DNA from: Thiotrichaceae bacterium UBA4486
GTDB taxonomy: Bacteria; Pseudomonadota; Gammaproteobacteria; Eutrophobiales; Eutrophobiaceae
Direction: 5' to 3'
Length of the DNA stretch: 64,000 nt
Assembly: GCA_002389045.1 (NCBI GenBank)
Contig: DGNS01000002.1
Coordinates: 132,631-196,630, forward strand
Below, one piece after another: positions 15,830 to 24,742 of this stretch; the stretch's first letter is position 1, and every line of letters starts with the position of its first letter. The notes under the pieces were generated by a model that saw only the letters and a list, made by a program, of their open reading frames with translations, was not told where the DNA came from and did no database searches. Made by a program: the position numbers and the translations under genes.

Positions 15830-17032
15830 ATGCAACAGTTTCCCGGGGTAGTACAGGAACAGGACTTCAGCGTGAATTCCATCGAAGAAGCTTTCGAGAA
15901 TTTCAATCAGGCTTCCGAGCACCTGAGTGAGTTTTATCGTGGTCTTGAACACCAGGTTGCACTTCTCAATGACCAGTTGCAAAACGCGCACCGTGACAGG
16001 ATGCGCGAGTATCATGAAAAAGAACGGCTGGCGAACCGGCTGGCCAACATATTGCGCGTATTACCCGGCGGAGTGGTTGTGCTCGATGGTCAGGGCATCA
16101 TTGCCGAATGTAATCCCGTTGCCCTGTCATTGCTGGGTGAACCCCTGATGGGTGAGTCGTGGCGTAATGTGGTGGCCCGTTGCTTTACACCGCGCTGGGA
16201 CGATGGCCATGACATTACCCTTCGAGACGGGCGCTACGTCAACATCTCCACCCAGTCGCTTGAATCCGAACCGGGACAGATCCTGTTGATAAAAGACGTG
16301 AGCGAAACCCGCCGGCTGCAGGAACAATTCGGACACCTGAAACGATTGTCGGCGATGGGTGAAATGGCGGCCTCATTGGCGCACCAGATCCGCACACCCC
16401 TGTCTTCAGCCATGCTCTATGCATCCAACCTCAGCCGCTCGGTGCTCGATGAGCAGGTGAGAAAACGGTTTACCGAAAAGATCATATCGCGCTTGCAGAA
16501 TCTCGAATCCCTGGTCGAGGACATGCTTTTATTCGCTCGCGGTGGCCGGCTTGAATCCAGGCGGGTGGCCGTGCGCACCTTGCCTGATCGGATTCGCCAG
16601 TCACTGCTGGCCAATACCACACCGGGTGATCATGAACTGGTTTTTACAGGCGATCTGAATGACGGCTTTCTCAACATCAACGAGTCAGCCCTGACCAGCG
16701 CCATCCAGAACCTCGTCAACAACGCCATGGAATCAACGGACGACGCGGTTCGCATCCAGGTGTCATTCCGGGCGGAAGGCGACGAATCGCTGTGCATCGA
16801 GGTCAGCGACAACGGGCCGGGGATCCCCGTGCAGCTTTGCCACCGCATTCTCGAACCCTTCTTTACAACCCGGTCGCGCGGCACCGGGCTGGGACTGGCC
16901 GTGGTGGATGCCGTGGTCCGCGCCCATTCCGGCAAGTTCACACTGGCGGCAACGGGCAATGAGGGCAGCTGTTTCAGAATTCAGCTGCCGCTGGTTGAAG
17001 AGAACGCAATCGAGTGTAACGAGGAGAGTTAA
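15830..17032 (+). CDS. fleS: Flagellar sensor histidine kinase FleS
   Basis: FleS phosphorylates FleR and gates class III flagellar genes. The 400-residue protein has no membrane segment. The order is an N-terminal coiled region (about 20-75), a PAS domain (about 75-160), a HisKA dimerisation helix with His185 in SLAHQIRTPLSSAMLYASN, and a HATPase domain with LVNNAMEST, SDNGPGIP and GTGLGLAVVDAVV. Its stop codon abuts the fleR ATG. A sigma-54 promoter precedes it. It could be called an AtoS/FlrB-type kinase; FlrB is the Vibrio equivalent. Confidence 0.93.
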   Translation: MQQFPGVVQEQDFSVNSIEEAFENFNQASEHLSEFYRGLEHQVALLNDQLQNAHRDRMREYHEKERLANRLANILRVLPGGVVVLDGQGIIAECNPVALSLLGEPLMGESWRNVVARCFTPRWDDGHDITLRDGRYVNISTQSLESEPGQILLIKDVSETRRLQEQFGHLKRLSAMGEMAASLAHQIRTPLSSAMLYASNLSRSVLDEQVRKRFTEKIISRLQNLESLVEDMLLFARGGRLESRRVAVRTLPDRIRQSLLANTTPGDHELVFTGDLNDGFLNINESALTSAIQNLVNNAMESTDDAVRIQVSFRAEGDESLCIEVSDNGPGIPVQLCHRILEPFFTTRSRGTGLGLAVVDAVVRAHSGKFTLAATGNEGSCFRIQLPLVEENAIECNEES

Positions 17033-18424
17033 ATGAGCCTTACAGTTCTGGTAGTGGAAGATGATCGTGAGTTACGGGAAGCGCTGTGTGACACGCTGAT
17101 GATCGCCGGTTACGATTATTTTTCCGCCGTCGATGCCAATGCGGCGATGAACATCATCCGCAGCGAAAACATCCAGTTGGTGATCAGTGATATCGAACTG
17201 GGTGCAACCGACGGCATGACCCTGTTGAGCCGGATCCGCGACAAGCATCCCGGCCTGCCGGTTATACTGATGACGGCGTACGGCACCATACAACAGGCAG
17301 TGACAGCTATCCAGGAAGGTGCCCGTGATTACCTGGTTAAACCGTTCGAACCGGAAGTATTGATCAGTCATGTTGCCCGGTTCGACACCGTGGACATGAG
17401 CGGTGAAGACGGCTTCATTGCCATTGATCGGCGCAGCCGCGAAGTCATGGAACTGGCGCGCAAGGTGGCCGCCAATGACGTTACCGTGATGATCACCGGC
17501 GAGAGTGGCACCGGCAAGGAAGTGCTGGTGCGTTTTATCCACAAACAATCCTCGCGCAGCGAACAACCCTTTGTGGCCATCAACTGCGCCGCTATTCCGG
17601 ACAACATGCTCGAGGCCATGCTTTTCGGTTATCAGAAAGGTGCATTTACCGGGGCTTATAAATCCTCACCGGGTAAATTCGAACAGGCCCAGGGCGGCAC
17701 CCTGTTGCTGGACGAAATTTCCGAAATGAGTCTGCCGTTGCAGGCCAAACTGTTGAGAGTGTTACAGGAAAAGGAAGTCGAGCGGCTCGGTGACCAGAAG
17801 GTTATTGAACTGGACGTGCGCGTGATGGCGACCTCGAACCGGAATATGCGTGCGGAAGTCGAGGCCGGACGTTTTCGCGAGGATCTGTTTTACCGGTTGA
17901 ACGTATTCCCTGTTGCCATCCATCCCCTGAGATCACGCCGCGATGACATTCTTCCTGTCGCCGAACACCTGCTGGCGCAACAGGCGCAACGGGAAAGTCA
18001 GGCCGTGCCCGTCCTTGACGATAGTGCGAGGACAAAGTTGCTGTCACATGCCTGGCCCGGCAACGTTCGCGAGTTGGACAATGTCATGCAGCGAGCCTTT
18101 ATCCTGCAGACGAACGGTGTGATCAGTGATGCTGAAATCGTCTTTGAAATGGACACGGGACGGCCGGTCGCGCCCGCAATCCCGTCGTTTTACCGGACGC
18201 CGTCCGTGGCGGAAGACAGAGAAGAATACGCGGAGTGCGAAGACAGCTCGGATTCCCTGGATCATGATCTCAGGCAAAGAGAACAGCAGATCATCATCGA
18301 TGCCCTGAAAGATGCATCCGGTAGCCGCAAGACGGCCGCGGAAAAACTGGGCATCAGCCCGCGTACACTGCGCTACAAGCTGGCCAGGATGCGTGATGCC
18401 GGGATCAGCATCCCGGCATCATGA
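17033..18424 (+). CDS. fleR: Flagellar response regulator FleR (FlrC-like, sigma-54 activator)
   Basis: FleR activates class III flagellar operons. The receiver domain (1-120) has the acidic pair E9/D10-D11, the phospho-acceptor Asp53 (VISDIELGATDG) and Lys in YLVKPF. The AAA+ domain has GESGTGKE, the sigma-54 loop GAFTGA and LLLDEISEM, and is followed by a Fis-type helix-turn-helix (KTAAEKLGISPRTLRYKL). The ATG directly follows the fleS stop. An 11-bp hairpin covers its last codons. The sigma-54-like sites ahead of fliD, fliK, fliL and cheW are candidate targets of FleQ or FleR. Confidence 0.94.
   Translation: MSLTVLVVEDDRELREALCDTLMIAGYDYFSAVDANAAMNIIRSENIQLVISDIELGATDGMTLLSRIRDKHPGLPVILMTAYGTIQQAVTAIQEGARDYLVKPFEPEVLISHVARFDTVDMSGEDGFIAIDRRSREVMELARKVAANDVTVMITGESGTGKEVLVRFIHKQSSRSEQPFVAINCAAIPDNMLEAMLFGYQKGAFTGAYKSSPGKFEQAQGGTLLLDEISEMSLPLQAKLLRVLQEKEVERLGDQKVIELDVRVMATSNRNMRAEVEAGRFREDLFYRLNVFPVAIHPLRSRRDDILPVAEHLLAQQAQRESQAVPVLDDSARTKLLSHAWPGNVRELDNVMQRAFILQTNGVISDAEIVFEMDTGRPVAPAIPSFYRTPSVAEDREEYAECEDSSDSLDHDLRQREQQIIIDALKDASGSRKTAAEKLGISPRTLRYKLARMRDAGISIPAS
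18395..18420 (+). terminator. Hairpin at the fleR stop codon (no U-tract)
   Basis: GATGCCGGGAT and its exact complement ATCCCGGCATC are separated by four bases and end just before the TGA. There is no run of T after it, so it is not a standard intrinsic terminator. It could slow transcription, protect the fleSR mRNA end or occlude the region before fliE. Confidence 0.45.
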
Positions 18425-18484
18425 TCGGAAGGATTAAAAGAATAATTGACAACACCTGCACAGCAATCGAGACGGAGCTAACTG

Positions 18485-18808
18485 ATGACTACGACAAACG
18501 TGACACAAATGATCGCCGAAATGCGGGCGCTGGCACAGCAGGCCCAGGGCATAACGCCCAACCAGCCGCCTGTCCAGGATGTAAATTCGGAATTCATGAA
18601 CCTGCTCAGGGATTCAATCAACAAGGTCAGTGAAACCCAGAAACAGGCCGGCCAGATGGCCGAGCGTTTTGACATGGGTGACAAGAATGTGGATTTGGCC
18701 GAAGTCATGGTCAACCTGCAAAAAGCCAATGTTTCCTTCCAGGCCATGACCCAGGTCAGAAACCGGCTGGTCACCGCCTACCAGGAAATCATGAACATGC
18801 AGATTTAG
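18485..18808 (+). CDS. fliE: Flagellar hook-basal body protein FliE
   Basis: FliE joins the MS ring to the rod at the inner membrane periplasmic face. The 107-residue protein has a disordered N-terminus and the conserved C-terminal helix with DLAEVMVNLQKANVSFQAMTQVRNRLVTAYQEIMNMQI-type sequence (key parts VMVNLQKA and RNRLVTAYQEI). It begins the fliEFGHIJ operon, 60 bases after fleR. I could not find a good sigma-54 site immediately upstream, so its promoter is unclear. Confidence 0.95.
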   Translation: MTTTNVTQMIAEMRALAQQAQGITPNQPPVQDVNSEFMNLLRDSINKVSETQKQAGQMAERFDMGDKNVDLAEVMVNLQKANVSFQAMTQVRNRLVTAYQEIMNMQI

Positions 18809-18840
18809 CAGTCAGCGCGTAAACCTTGCGGAGATAATGA

Positions 18841-20496
18841 ATGGCTGAAGTGATGACGTTACCGGCAGAGGTAAAACGGGCCCTGTTTATCAGACAGGCC
18901 GGTTTTCTGATCGCCATTGCCGCCAGCGTGGCTATCGCTGTCTACGTGACCCTTTGGTCACGGACCCCGAATTTCAGTCTGCTCTACGGCAGCTTGTCGC
19001 ATCGGGATGTCGCGGAAGTTCTGGAAGCCCTGCAAAAGGCCAACATCGATTACAAGGTCGAGGAAGCTTCCGGCGCCGTCATGGTACCGTCCTCAAAGGT
19101 TCACGAGGCGCGTATGAAACTCGCTGCCGATGGACTGCCTGGCAGCGCCAACGCCGGTTTCGGGATGTTGAAGGAAGACCAGGGACTGGGCACCAGCCAG
19201 TTTATCGAAAAGGCGCGTTATCAGCATGCACTGGAATCCGAACTGGTCAAATCCATCACCGAGATCAGCGCGGTAAAGAATGCCCGTGTGCACCTGGCCA
19301 TACCCAAACAGTCGGTATTTGTCAGAAACCGCAAACCGGTCAGCGCCTCGGTACTGGTGGATTTGTATTCCGGACACCGGCTCAGCGAGGAACAGACCGC
19401 GGCCATCTCCAACCTGGTGGCGGCCAGTGTGCCGAACCTGGAAAACGATAATGTCAGCATCATTGATCAAAACGGGCGTTTGCTGACCCATGCCGGCATG
19501 GCGCGCGACTACGCCATGTCCGCGGCACAGTTTCAGTACGCCAGACGGGTCGAAGACTCCTACATCAAACGCATCGAGGATATCCTGTTTCCCGTACTCG
19601 GTCAGGATGGCGTGAACGCGCAGGTGACGGCGGATTTTGACTTCACCAGCACCGAGCAGACGCGTGAAAGTTACAACCCGGATCTGCCCGCGGTGCGCAG
19701 CGAACAGGTGGAAGAGGAAATGCTTGGCGCCGGAACGGCAAGGGCCGGTGTCCCGGGTGCGCTCTCGAACCAGCCGCCGCAGTCCGGCAGTGTTCCGGAA
19801 ACCACCGATGGATCCAGCGGTGAAACAGCAGCCGCAGCCGGTGAACAGTCCGCACAGACGAACGTACAGCGGCGCACGGTGCGCAATTATGAACTGGATA
19901 AAACCATCAGCCACACGCGCATGCCGGTGGGCAGCCTGCGCAGCCTCTCGGTTGCCGTGGTCATTGATTACAAGAAAACAGTTGATGAAAACGGCAACGT
20001 ATCCTATGTGGAGCACAGTCCGGAAGAACTCGAACGCATCACCTCGCTGGTCAGGGAAGCCATCGGCTTCAACCCCGCCCGCGGCGACAAGGTGCATGTG
20101 ATGAACACCCGGTTCATGACGCCCGATCAGCCGGAAGCCCTGCCGGAAAGTCCGATCTGGCAGCAGGCATGGATCTGGGACGCAGGCAAACAGGCGGCCG
20201 GCGCCATGGTGGTATTGTTCCTGATCTTCGGGGTACTCAAACCGGCCCTGAAAAACCTCCTCAACAAGGAGATAACATTGCATCAGAGTGCGCTGGCCAT
20301 GCCCAATGGTGCGCCGGCGCTGACGGACAACAGTAACGGTAATGCACAGGATCAACTTGCCGCGGGTGGATCGAACCAGGCGCAACTGAGTGCGCCCACC
20401 GAATACGACTCAACCGTGGATGCCGTCAAGGAACTGGTCAAGGGTGATCCGAAGACCGCGGCAACCGTGGTCAAGAACTGGGTCGGGGAGGAATAA
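18841..20496 (+). CDS. fliF: Flagellar MS-ring protein FliF
   Basis: FliF forms the membrane ring on which the motor is built. The first transmembrane segment lies near residues 22-40 and the second near 446-466 (AGAMVVLFLIFGVL). Between them is the periplasmic part with the GFGMLKEDQGLGTSQFIEKARYQ region typical of FliF and a Gly/Ser/Ala-rich loop near 300-335. The cytoplasmic C-terminus ends in the FliG-binding motif EYDSTVDAVKELVKGDPKTAATVVKNWV. Length 551 fits the family. The fliG ATG directly follows the stop. Confidence 0.97.
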   Translation: MAEVMTLPAEVKRALFIRQAGFLIAIAASVAIAVYVTLWSRTPNFSLLYGSLSHRDVAEVLEALQKANIDYKVEEASGAVMVPSSKVHEARMKLAADGLPGSANAGFGMLKEDQGLGTSQFIEKARYQHALESELVKSITEISAVKNARVHLAIPKQSVFVRNRKPVSASVLVDLYSGHRLSEEQTAAISNLVAASVPNLENDNVSIIDQNGRLLTHAGMARDYAMSAAQFQYARRVEDSYIKRIEDILFPVLGQDGVNAQVTADFDFTSTEQTRESYNPDLPAVRSEQVEEEMLGAGTARAGVPGALSNQPPQSGSVPETTDGSSGETAAAAGEQSAQTNVQRRTVRNYELDKTISHTRMPVGSLRSLSVAVVIDYKKTVDENGNVSYVEHSPEELERITSLVREAIGFNPARGDKVHVMNTRFMTPDQPEALPESPIWQQAWIWDAGKQAAGAMVVLFLIFGVLKPALKNLLNKEITLHQSALAMPNGAPALTDNSNGNAQDQLAAGGSNQAQLSAPTEYDSTVDAVKELVKGDPKTAATVVKNWVGEE

Positions 20497-21516
20497 ATGG
20501 CCGCGCCGGACAAACAGGCCCCGGTACTGGACGACAACCAGAAAGCCGCCATTCTGTTGATGAGCATCGGTGAGGAGAGCGCCGCGGAAGTGCTCAAACA
20601 CATGGGACCCAAGGAAGTGCAGCGCATCGGCGTGGCCATGGCCAACATCGGCGACGTCAACAAGGAGATCGTCCGCCAGGTCATGGTCGATTTTATCGGC
20701 ACCGTGAACGAAAAAACTTCTTTCGGCGTTGGTGCCGGCGAATACGTACGTAACGTGCTCACCAATGCCCTGGGCGAGGATAAGGCGGCCGGGATCATCG
20801 ATCGCATCCTGCTTGGCGGCAATGCCAGCGGCCTGGAATCACTGAAGTGGATGGACCCGCGCGCCGTTGTCGATCTGGTCAGAAACGAACATCCGCAAAT
20901 CATCGCCATCATTCTTTCCTACCTGGACAGCGACCAGGCCGCCGAGGTGCTGAGCTCGATGCCTGAAAAAGTCCGCTCCGATCTGTTGCTCAGGATAGCC
21001 ACACTCGATGGTGTGCAACCCGCGGCCATGAAGGAACTGAACAATACCCTGGAAAAACAACTCAAGGGCAATTCCGGAGTGCAATCCTCCCGCATCGGCG
21101 GGGTCAAGGCCGCGGCCAACATTCTCAACTTCGTTGAGAGCAGTATCGAATCCAGCATCATGGAAAAGATCAAGGAAACGGATAACGATCTCGGCCAGGA
21201 AATCCAGGACCTGATGTTTGTATTCGATAATCTTATTGATGTCGATGATCGCGGAATCCAGACCCTGCTGCGCGAAATATCCACGGATCATCTGTTGCTG
21301 GCACTGAAAGCGGCCGACGATGATCTGAAAGAAAAGATCTTCTCCAACATGTCATCACGCGCTGCGGAAATGCTGAAAGACGACCTCGAAGCCAAGGGTC
21401 CGGTCAGACTCAGCGAAGTGGAAGCGGCACAAAAGGAAATACTGAACATTGCCCGCCGCCTTGCCGACGAAGGCCAGATTGCACTGGGCGGCAGCGGCGC
21501 GGAAGAAATGATCTGA
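20497..21516 (+). CDS. fliG: Flagellar motor switch protein FliG
   Basis: FliG couples stator torque to the C ring. The three-part structure is visible: an N-terminal FliF-binding domain (QKAAILLMSIGEESAAEVLKHM), a middle domain with the EHPQ motif and the LSSMPEKVRSDLLLRIA segment, and a C-terminal torque helix (IQTLLREISTDHLLLALKAAD, FSNMSSRAAEML, GPVRLSEVEAAQKEI) with the conserved charged residues. Length is 339 residues. It abuts fliF. Confidence 0.97.
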   Translation: MAAPDKQAPVLDDNQKAAILLMSIGEESAAEVLKHMGPKEVQRIGVAMANIGDVNKEIVRQVMVDFIGTVNEKTSFGVGAGEYVRNVLTNALGEDKAAGIIDRILLGGNASGLESLKWMDPRAVVDLVRNEHPQIIAIILSYLDSDQAAEVLSSMPEKVRSDLLLRIATLDGVQPAAMKELNNTLEKQLKGNSGVQSSRIGGVKAAANILNFVESSIESSIMEKIKETDNDLGQEIQDLMFVFDNLIDVDDRGIQTLLREISTDHLLLALKAADDDLKEKIFSNMSSRAAEMLKDDLEAKGPVRLSEVEAAQKEILNIARRLADEGQIALGGSGAEEMI

Positions 21517-21532
21517 CCGGGCGCACTGTCAT

Positions 21533-22204
21533 ATGACCCGAACACGAGTGATCACCTGCGACGAGGCCAATTCCTATGAGAACTGGAGAGCGCCGGTGGT
21601 CGAGGGCTTTTTAACGTGCGACGATCAATACAACGGCCGCCCACCCACGGCCCGCGAAATACAGGGATTGCAAAAGCAGGCGTACGACGAAGCCTATGCC
21701 CGCGGCCTCGAGGAAGGCCGCAACCGGGGTCTGGAGGAAGGCAGGGCGGAGGGACAACGGGCATACACCGAACAGGCGGATCTGCTGCGCAATTGTATCA
21801 GTACACTGACGCAGCCCTTCGAGGATCTGGATGACGAGGTGGAACAGAACCTGGTGGAACTGTGTATCGTCATCGCCCGCCAGATCATCAAACGCGAATT
21901 CAGGCAGGATCCCGGAGAAATCGTCGCCGTGGTTCGCGAAGCCATCAAGGTCCTGCCGTTGTCCTCACGGCACGTCACCATTTACCTGCACCCGGAAGAT
22001 GCCGAGCTGGTCAAGTCGGCGCTGTCACTGAAAGACGAGGACCGTAAATGGTCCATCGAAGAAGATCTCTCCGCCTTACGCGGGGATTGCCGCATTGAAT
22101 CCGATACCTCGGTGATCGACGCCACCATCGAAAACCGGTTGTCCGCCATTGCCGCAAACATTCTCGGCGGATCGAGGGACGGCGATGTACGAAAATCCGA
22201 GTGA
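21533..22204 (+). CDS. fliH: Flagellar assembly protein FliH
   Basis: FliH anchors and regulates the export ATPase FliI. The N-terminal part carries the glycine-spaced helix ARGLEEGRNRGLEEGRAEGQ (about 58-77), characteristic of FliH GxxxG repeats. The C-terminal ATP-synthase-delta-like domain follows (CIVIARQIIKREFRQDPGEIV, TIYLHPEDAELV). Length is 223 residues. The fliI start lies inside its 3' end. Confidence 0.93.
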   Translation: MTRTRVITCDEANSYENWRAPVVEGFLTCDDQYNGRPPTAREIQGLQKQAYDEAYARGLEEGRNRGLEEGRAEGQRAYTEQADLLRNCISTLTQPFEDLDDEVEQNLVELCIVIARQIIKREFRQDPGEIVAVVREAIKVLPLSSRHVTIYLHPEDAELVKSALSLKDEDRKWSIEEDLSALRGDCRIESDTSVIDATIENRLSAIAANILGGSRDGDVRKSE

Positions 22205-23579
22205 ACGCAACTGCATCTGGCGCCGGCGCCTGCAACATTGTGTAACACAGGCGGGCGCCGGCATTCCCATGCAGGTGCAAGGGCGGCTGACACGCATGGT
22301 GGGTCTTACCCTGGAAGCGTCGGGTTGCCGCGCCGCGATAGGTGATCGTTGTCTCATCCGCGGTGCGGATAACGACAGTGTGGAAGCCGAGGTGGTCGGT
22401 TTCGGCAGCGACAATCTCTATCTCATGCCCACGGGCAGCGCACACGGTTTATCGCCGGATGCGCGGGTTATCCCGCTCGGCCGCAGCGGCAATGTGGCCG
22501 TCGGCGAGGAAGTTCTGGGACGTATTCTGGATGGTGTCGGCCAGCCGCTCGACAATAAAGGCCCGGTAAAAACCCGTACTACCATGCCGCTCAAGGGCAG
22601 CACCATCAACCCGCTGGATCGCTTACCCATCCAGCATCCGCTGGATGTGGGTGTGCGCAGCATCAATACCTTTTTGACAGTGGGACGCGGCCAGCGCCTC
22701 GGCCTGTTCGCGCCCAGCGGTGTCGGTAAAAGCATGTTGCTGGCCATGATGACACGCTACACCGAGGCCGATGTGATCGTCGTCGGACTGATCGGCGAGC
22801 GTGGCCGCGAGGTCAAGGAATTCATTGAACAGAACCTGGGCGGTGACGGACTGAAACGTTCGGTGGTTGTGGCGACGCCCGCCGATGATCCGCCGTTAAA
22901 GCGCATGCATGGCGCCATGCTCGCCACCAGCATTGCCGAATATTTTCGCGACACCGGTCATCACGTGCTGTTGTTGATGGATTCGCTGACGCGTTATGCC
23001 CAGGCGCAACGGGAAATCGGTCTGACCATCGGCGAGCCGCCGGCGACCAAGGGTTATCCGCCCTCGGTGTTTGCCAAGCTGCCGCAACTGGTGGAACGCG
23101 CCGGCAACGGCATGGACGACAAGGGATCGATCACGGCGCTGTATACCGTGCTGACCGAAAACGACGATCAAAATGACCCGATTGCCGATTCCGCACGAGC
23201 GATCCTCGACGGCCACCTGGTGTTGTCCAAGAAACTGGCCGACAGCGGCGTCTACCCGGCCATTGATATCGAGATGTCGATCAGCCGGGTCATGAACCGC
23301 ATTGTCGATCGGCCGCACCTGGAAATGGTGTCGCGCTTAAAACGGCTTTATTCCGTCTATGAGCAAAACCGGGATCTCATCAATGTCGGCGCCTACGAAA
23401 CCGGCAGCGATGCGGAAATCGATCAGGCCATCCGGCTTTATCCCGACTTCATCAAGTACCTGCGCCAGGATATTCACGATCATGTGGATTTCAGGCGCGG
23501 GCTGGAACAGCTTCAGCAGATCCACAATCAACTCGATCAACTGCCCATGACACAACCGAATGAGGCCAATCCGGCATGA
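22185..23579 (+). CDS. fliI: Flagellum-specific ATPase FliI
   Basis: FliI is the hexameric ATPase that helps load export substrates. It resembles the F1 beta subunit, with Walker A APSGVGKSML near residue 180, GLIGERGREVKEFIE, and LLLMDSLTRYAQAQREIGL followed by GEPPATKGYPPSVF. I take the ATG at 22185 (464 residues), preceded by GAGG and overlapping fliH by 20 bases; an upstream TTG at 22149 would add 12 residues without a better ribosome site. It ends in an ATGA overlap with fliJ. Confidence 0.96.
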   Translation: MYENPSERNCIWRRRLQHCVTQAGAGIPMQVQGRLTRMVGLTLEASGCRAAIGDRCLIRGADNDSVEAEVVGFGSDNLYLMPTGSAHGLSPDARVIPLGRSGNVAVGEEVLGRILDGVGQPLDNKGPVKTRTTMPLKGSTINPLDRLPIQHPLDVGVRSINTFLTVGRGQRLGLFAPSGVGKSMLLAMMTRYTEADVIVVGLIGERGREVKEFIEQNLGGDGLKRSVVVATPADDPPLKRMHGAMLATSIAEYFRDTGHHVLLLMDSLTRYAQAQREIGLTIGEPPATKGYPPSVFAKLPQLVERAGNGMDDKGSITALYTVLTENDDQNDPIADSARAILDGHLVLSKKLADSGVYPAIDIEMSISRVMNRIVDRPHLEMVSRLKRLYSVYEQNRDLINVGAYETGSDAEIDQAIRLYPDFIKYLRQDIHDHVDFRRGLEQLQQIHNQLDQLPMTQPNEANPA

Positions 23580-24025
23580 TACGCTCAAAACGCATACAGC
23601 CGGTTTCCAGGATCGCGGGCAGGGCGGAACAGCGCGCCGCCATGCTGCTGGCCAAAAATCGCGGCCAGTTGCATGAACTGCAAAACAGGCTGAACGTGAT
23701 GAAAGCCTATCGCCGTGATTACGAGCGCAAGCGCGGCGAAACCGGCGCTTTCAGTGTGATGCATTTAAAACAGAACCAGAATTTCCTCCAGCAACTGGAC
23801 GAGGCGATTACCATCCTGGAAAAACAGGTTGACCGGCAGACAGACATCACCCGGCAGGAACAGCAAAAATGGATTGAAACCTGGAAAAACATGAACTCCC
23901 TGAACAAATGCATCGAAAACCTGCAGGGCCACGAACTGCGTGAAACCGAACGTCGCGAGCAGGATTTACTGGATGAACAGTCGGCGCACTCAACCTTGGC
24001 AGGGAGTTTATCAAGGACCAGGTAG
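23576..24025 (+). CDS. fliJ: Flagellar export protein FliJ
   Basis: FliJ is the central stalk of the export ATPase complex. The 149-residue protein is almost wholly coiled coil, rich in Gln, Arg, Lys and Glu, with no globular motif, as expected. The start overlaps the fliI stop by four bases. It is the last gene of the fliE-J operon. A partial MITE-like sequence begins two bases after its stop, and the usual neighbour fliK is pushed 1.27 kb away. Confidence 0.9.
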   Translation: MIRSKRIQPVSRIAGRAEQRAAMLLAKNRGQLHELQNRLNVMKAYRRDYERKRGETGAFSVMHLKQNQNFLQQLDEAITILEKQVDRQTDITRQEQQKWIETWKNMNSLNKCIENLQGHELRETERREQDLLDEQSAHSTLAGSLSRTR

Positions 24026-24026
24026 T

Positions 24027-24065
24027 TGTTCCGGATCAGCGTACAATCGCAAAGCCGTCATTCCG
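24027..24065. repeat. Partial copy of the cheZ-cheA MITE-like element
   Basis: These 39 bases match the inverted complement of 43881-43919 at 36 positions, including the terminal TGTTCCGGATCAG. Beyond 24065 the similarity stops, so only one end is present. It begins two bases after the fliJ stop. Confidence 0.75.
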
Positions 24066-24142
24066 CGGTGCTTTGCTTTACAGTCAAATGGTTGCGTGGG
24101 TCCGACACGGCTCAGCGCGGCTCAGCCGTGACCGAGCGCATT

Positions 24143-24742
24143 GTTATGTTCATATAATTACCAATAAACGGGATCATTGAATTCCTTAACGCATGTGGGA
24201 CGTTCATTGATAGTTGGAATTGGATCTTCTGTTAAGGATTGACCTAGCCAACCTGGTGCCATTGAAAGCTTTAGCGGTGCCTGGATTATATTTTCGGGCA
24301 ATGGCTCAAATCCAGCCCTGGAGTAGAAAGATGGATCGCCATATGTGATAGCAACATTCACAGAACGTTTCTTAAGTTCACTAAGTCCATAGTTGATTAG
24401 CGACTGTCCTATGCCTTTTCCCTGATGTTTTGTGCTCACCGCCACCGGAGCGAGCATATAAACCAGAATGGATTCATTAAAACGAAGGCGAGTAAAGAAA
24501 ATAGAACCAATAAGTGACTCATTCTCAAATGCGCCAAAACAGATTATTTCTTCATTGTCGATATTTGAAGATAGCTTTGAGGCAAGATTCCCAATAAGCC
24601 TTCCTTCTTTCTCTCCCTCAGATGAAGTGAAAACAGCGGTAAAAAGACTAGTCACTTCATCATGGTTGTTTTTATCGAAGGTTCTGTAATCCATTCTTTA
24701 TTTTTCAATTCGACTTTGTGAGCGACCTTGTAGGAACATAAC
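24143..24742. repeat. Inverted GTTATGTTC/GAACATAAC pair flanking the acetyltransferase gene (integron-core-like)
   Basis: GTTATGTTC at 24143-24151 and its exact complement at 24734-24742 bracket the acetyltransferase gene. GTTATGT resembles integron core sites (GTTRRRY), and ACATAACGCCCAAGTTG at the right side resembles attC arms. No complete attC fold, integrase gene or attI was seen, so a lone or decayed cassette is only a hypothesis. Confidence 0.4.
24158..24694 (-). CDS. GNAT family N-acetyltransferase (YhbS-like)
   Basis: The protein is a GCN5-type acetyltransferase of 178 residues. The acetyl-CoA motif reads VSTKHQGKGIGQSLINYGL, with the preceding MLAPVAV strand and the later YGDPSFYSRAGFEPL loop typical of the YhbS group. 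The substrate is unknown. It lies on the strand opposite to the flagellar operon, between fliJ and fliK, and its base composition is clearly more AT-rich than its neighbours. The flanking 9-bp inverted repeats look like integron core sites, and acetyltransferases are common cassette cargo. Recent acquisition is likely; a flagellar function is not. Confidence 0.88.
   Translation of the reverse strand: MDYRTFDKNNHDEVTSLFTAVFTSSEGEKEGRLIGNLASKLSSNIDNEEIICFGAFENESLIGSIFFTRLRFNESILVYMLAPVAVSTKHQGKGIGQSLINYGLSELKKRSVNVAITYGDPSFYSRAGFEPLPENIIQAPLKLSMAPGWLGQSLTEDPIPTINERPTCVKEFNDPVYW

Noticed and set aside
18425..18484. Sigma-54 promoter immediately before fliE
   Set aside because: No GG-N10-GC arrangement with a credible -24 element was found in this gap.
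19093..20385. A 430-codon ORF antisense to fliF
   Set aside because: fliF is unambiguous on the other strand, and the antisense product has no recognisable motif.
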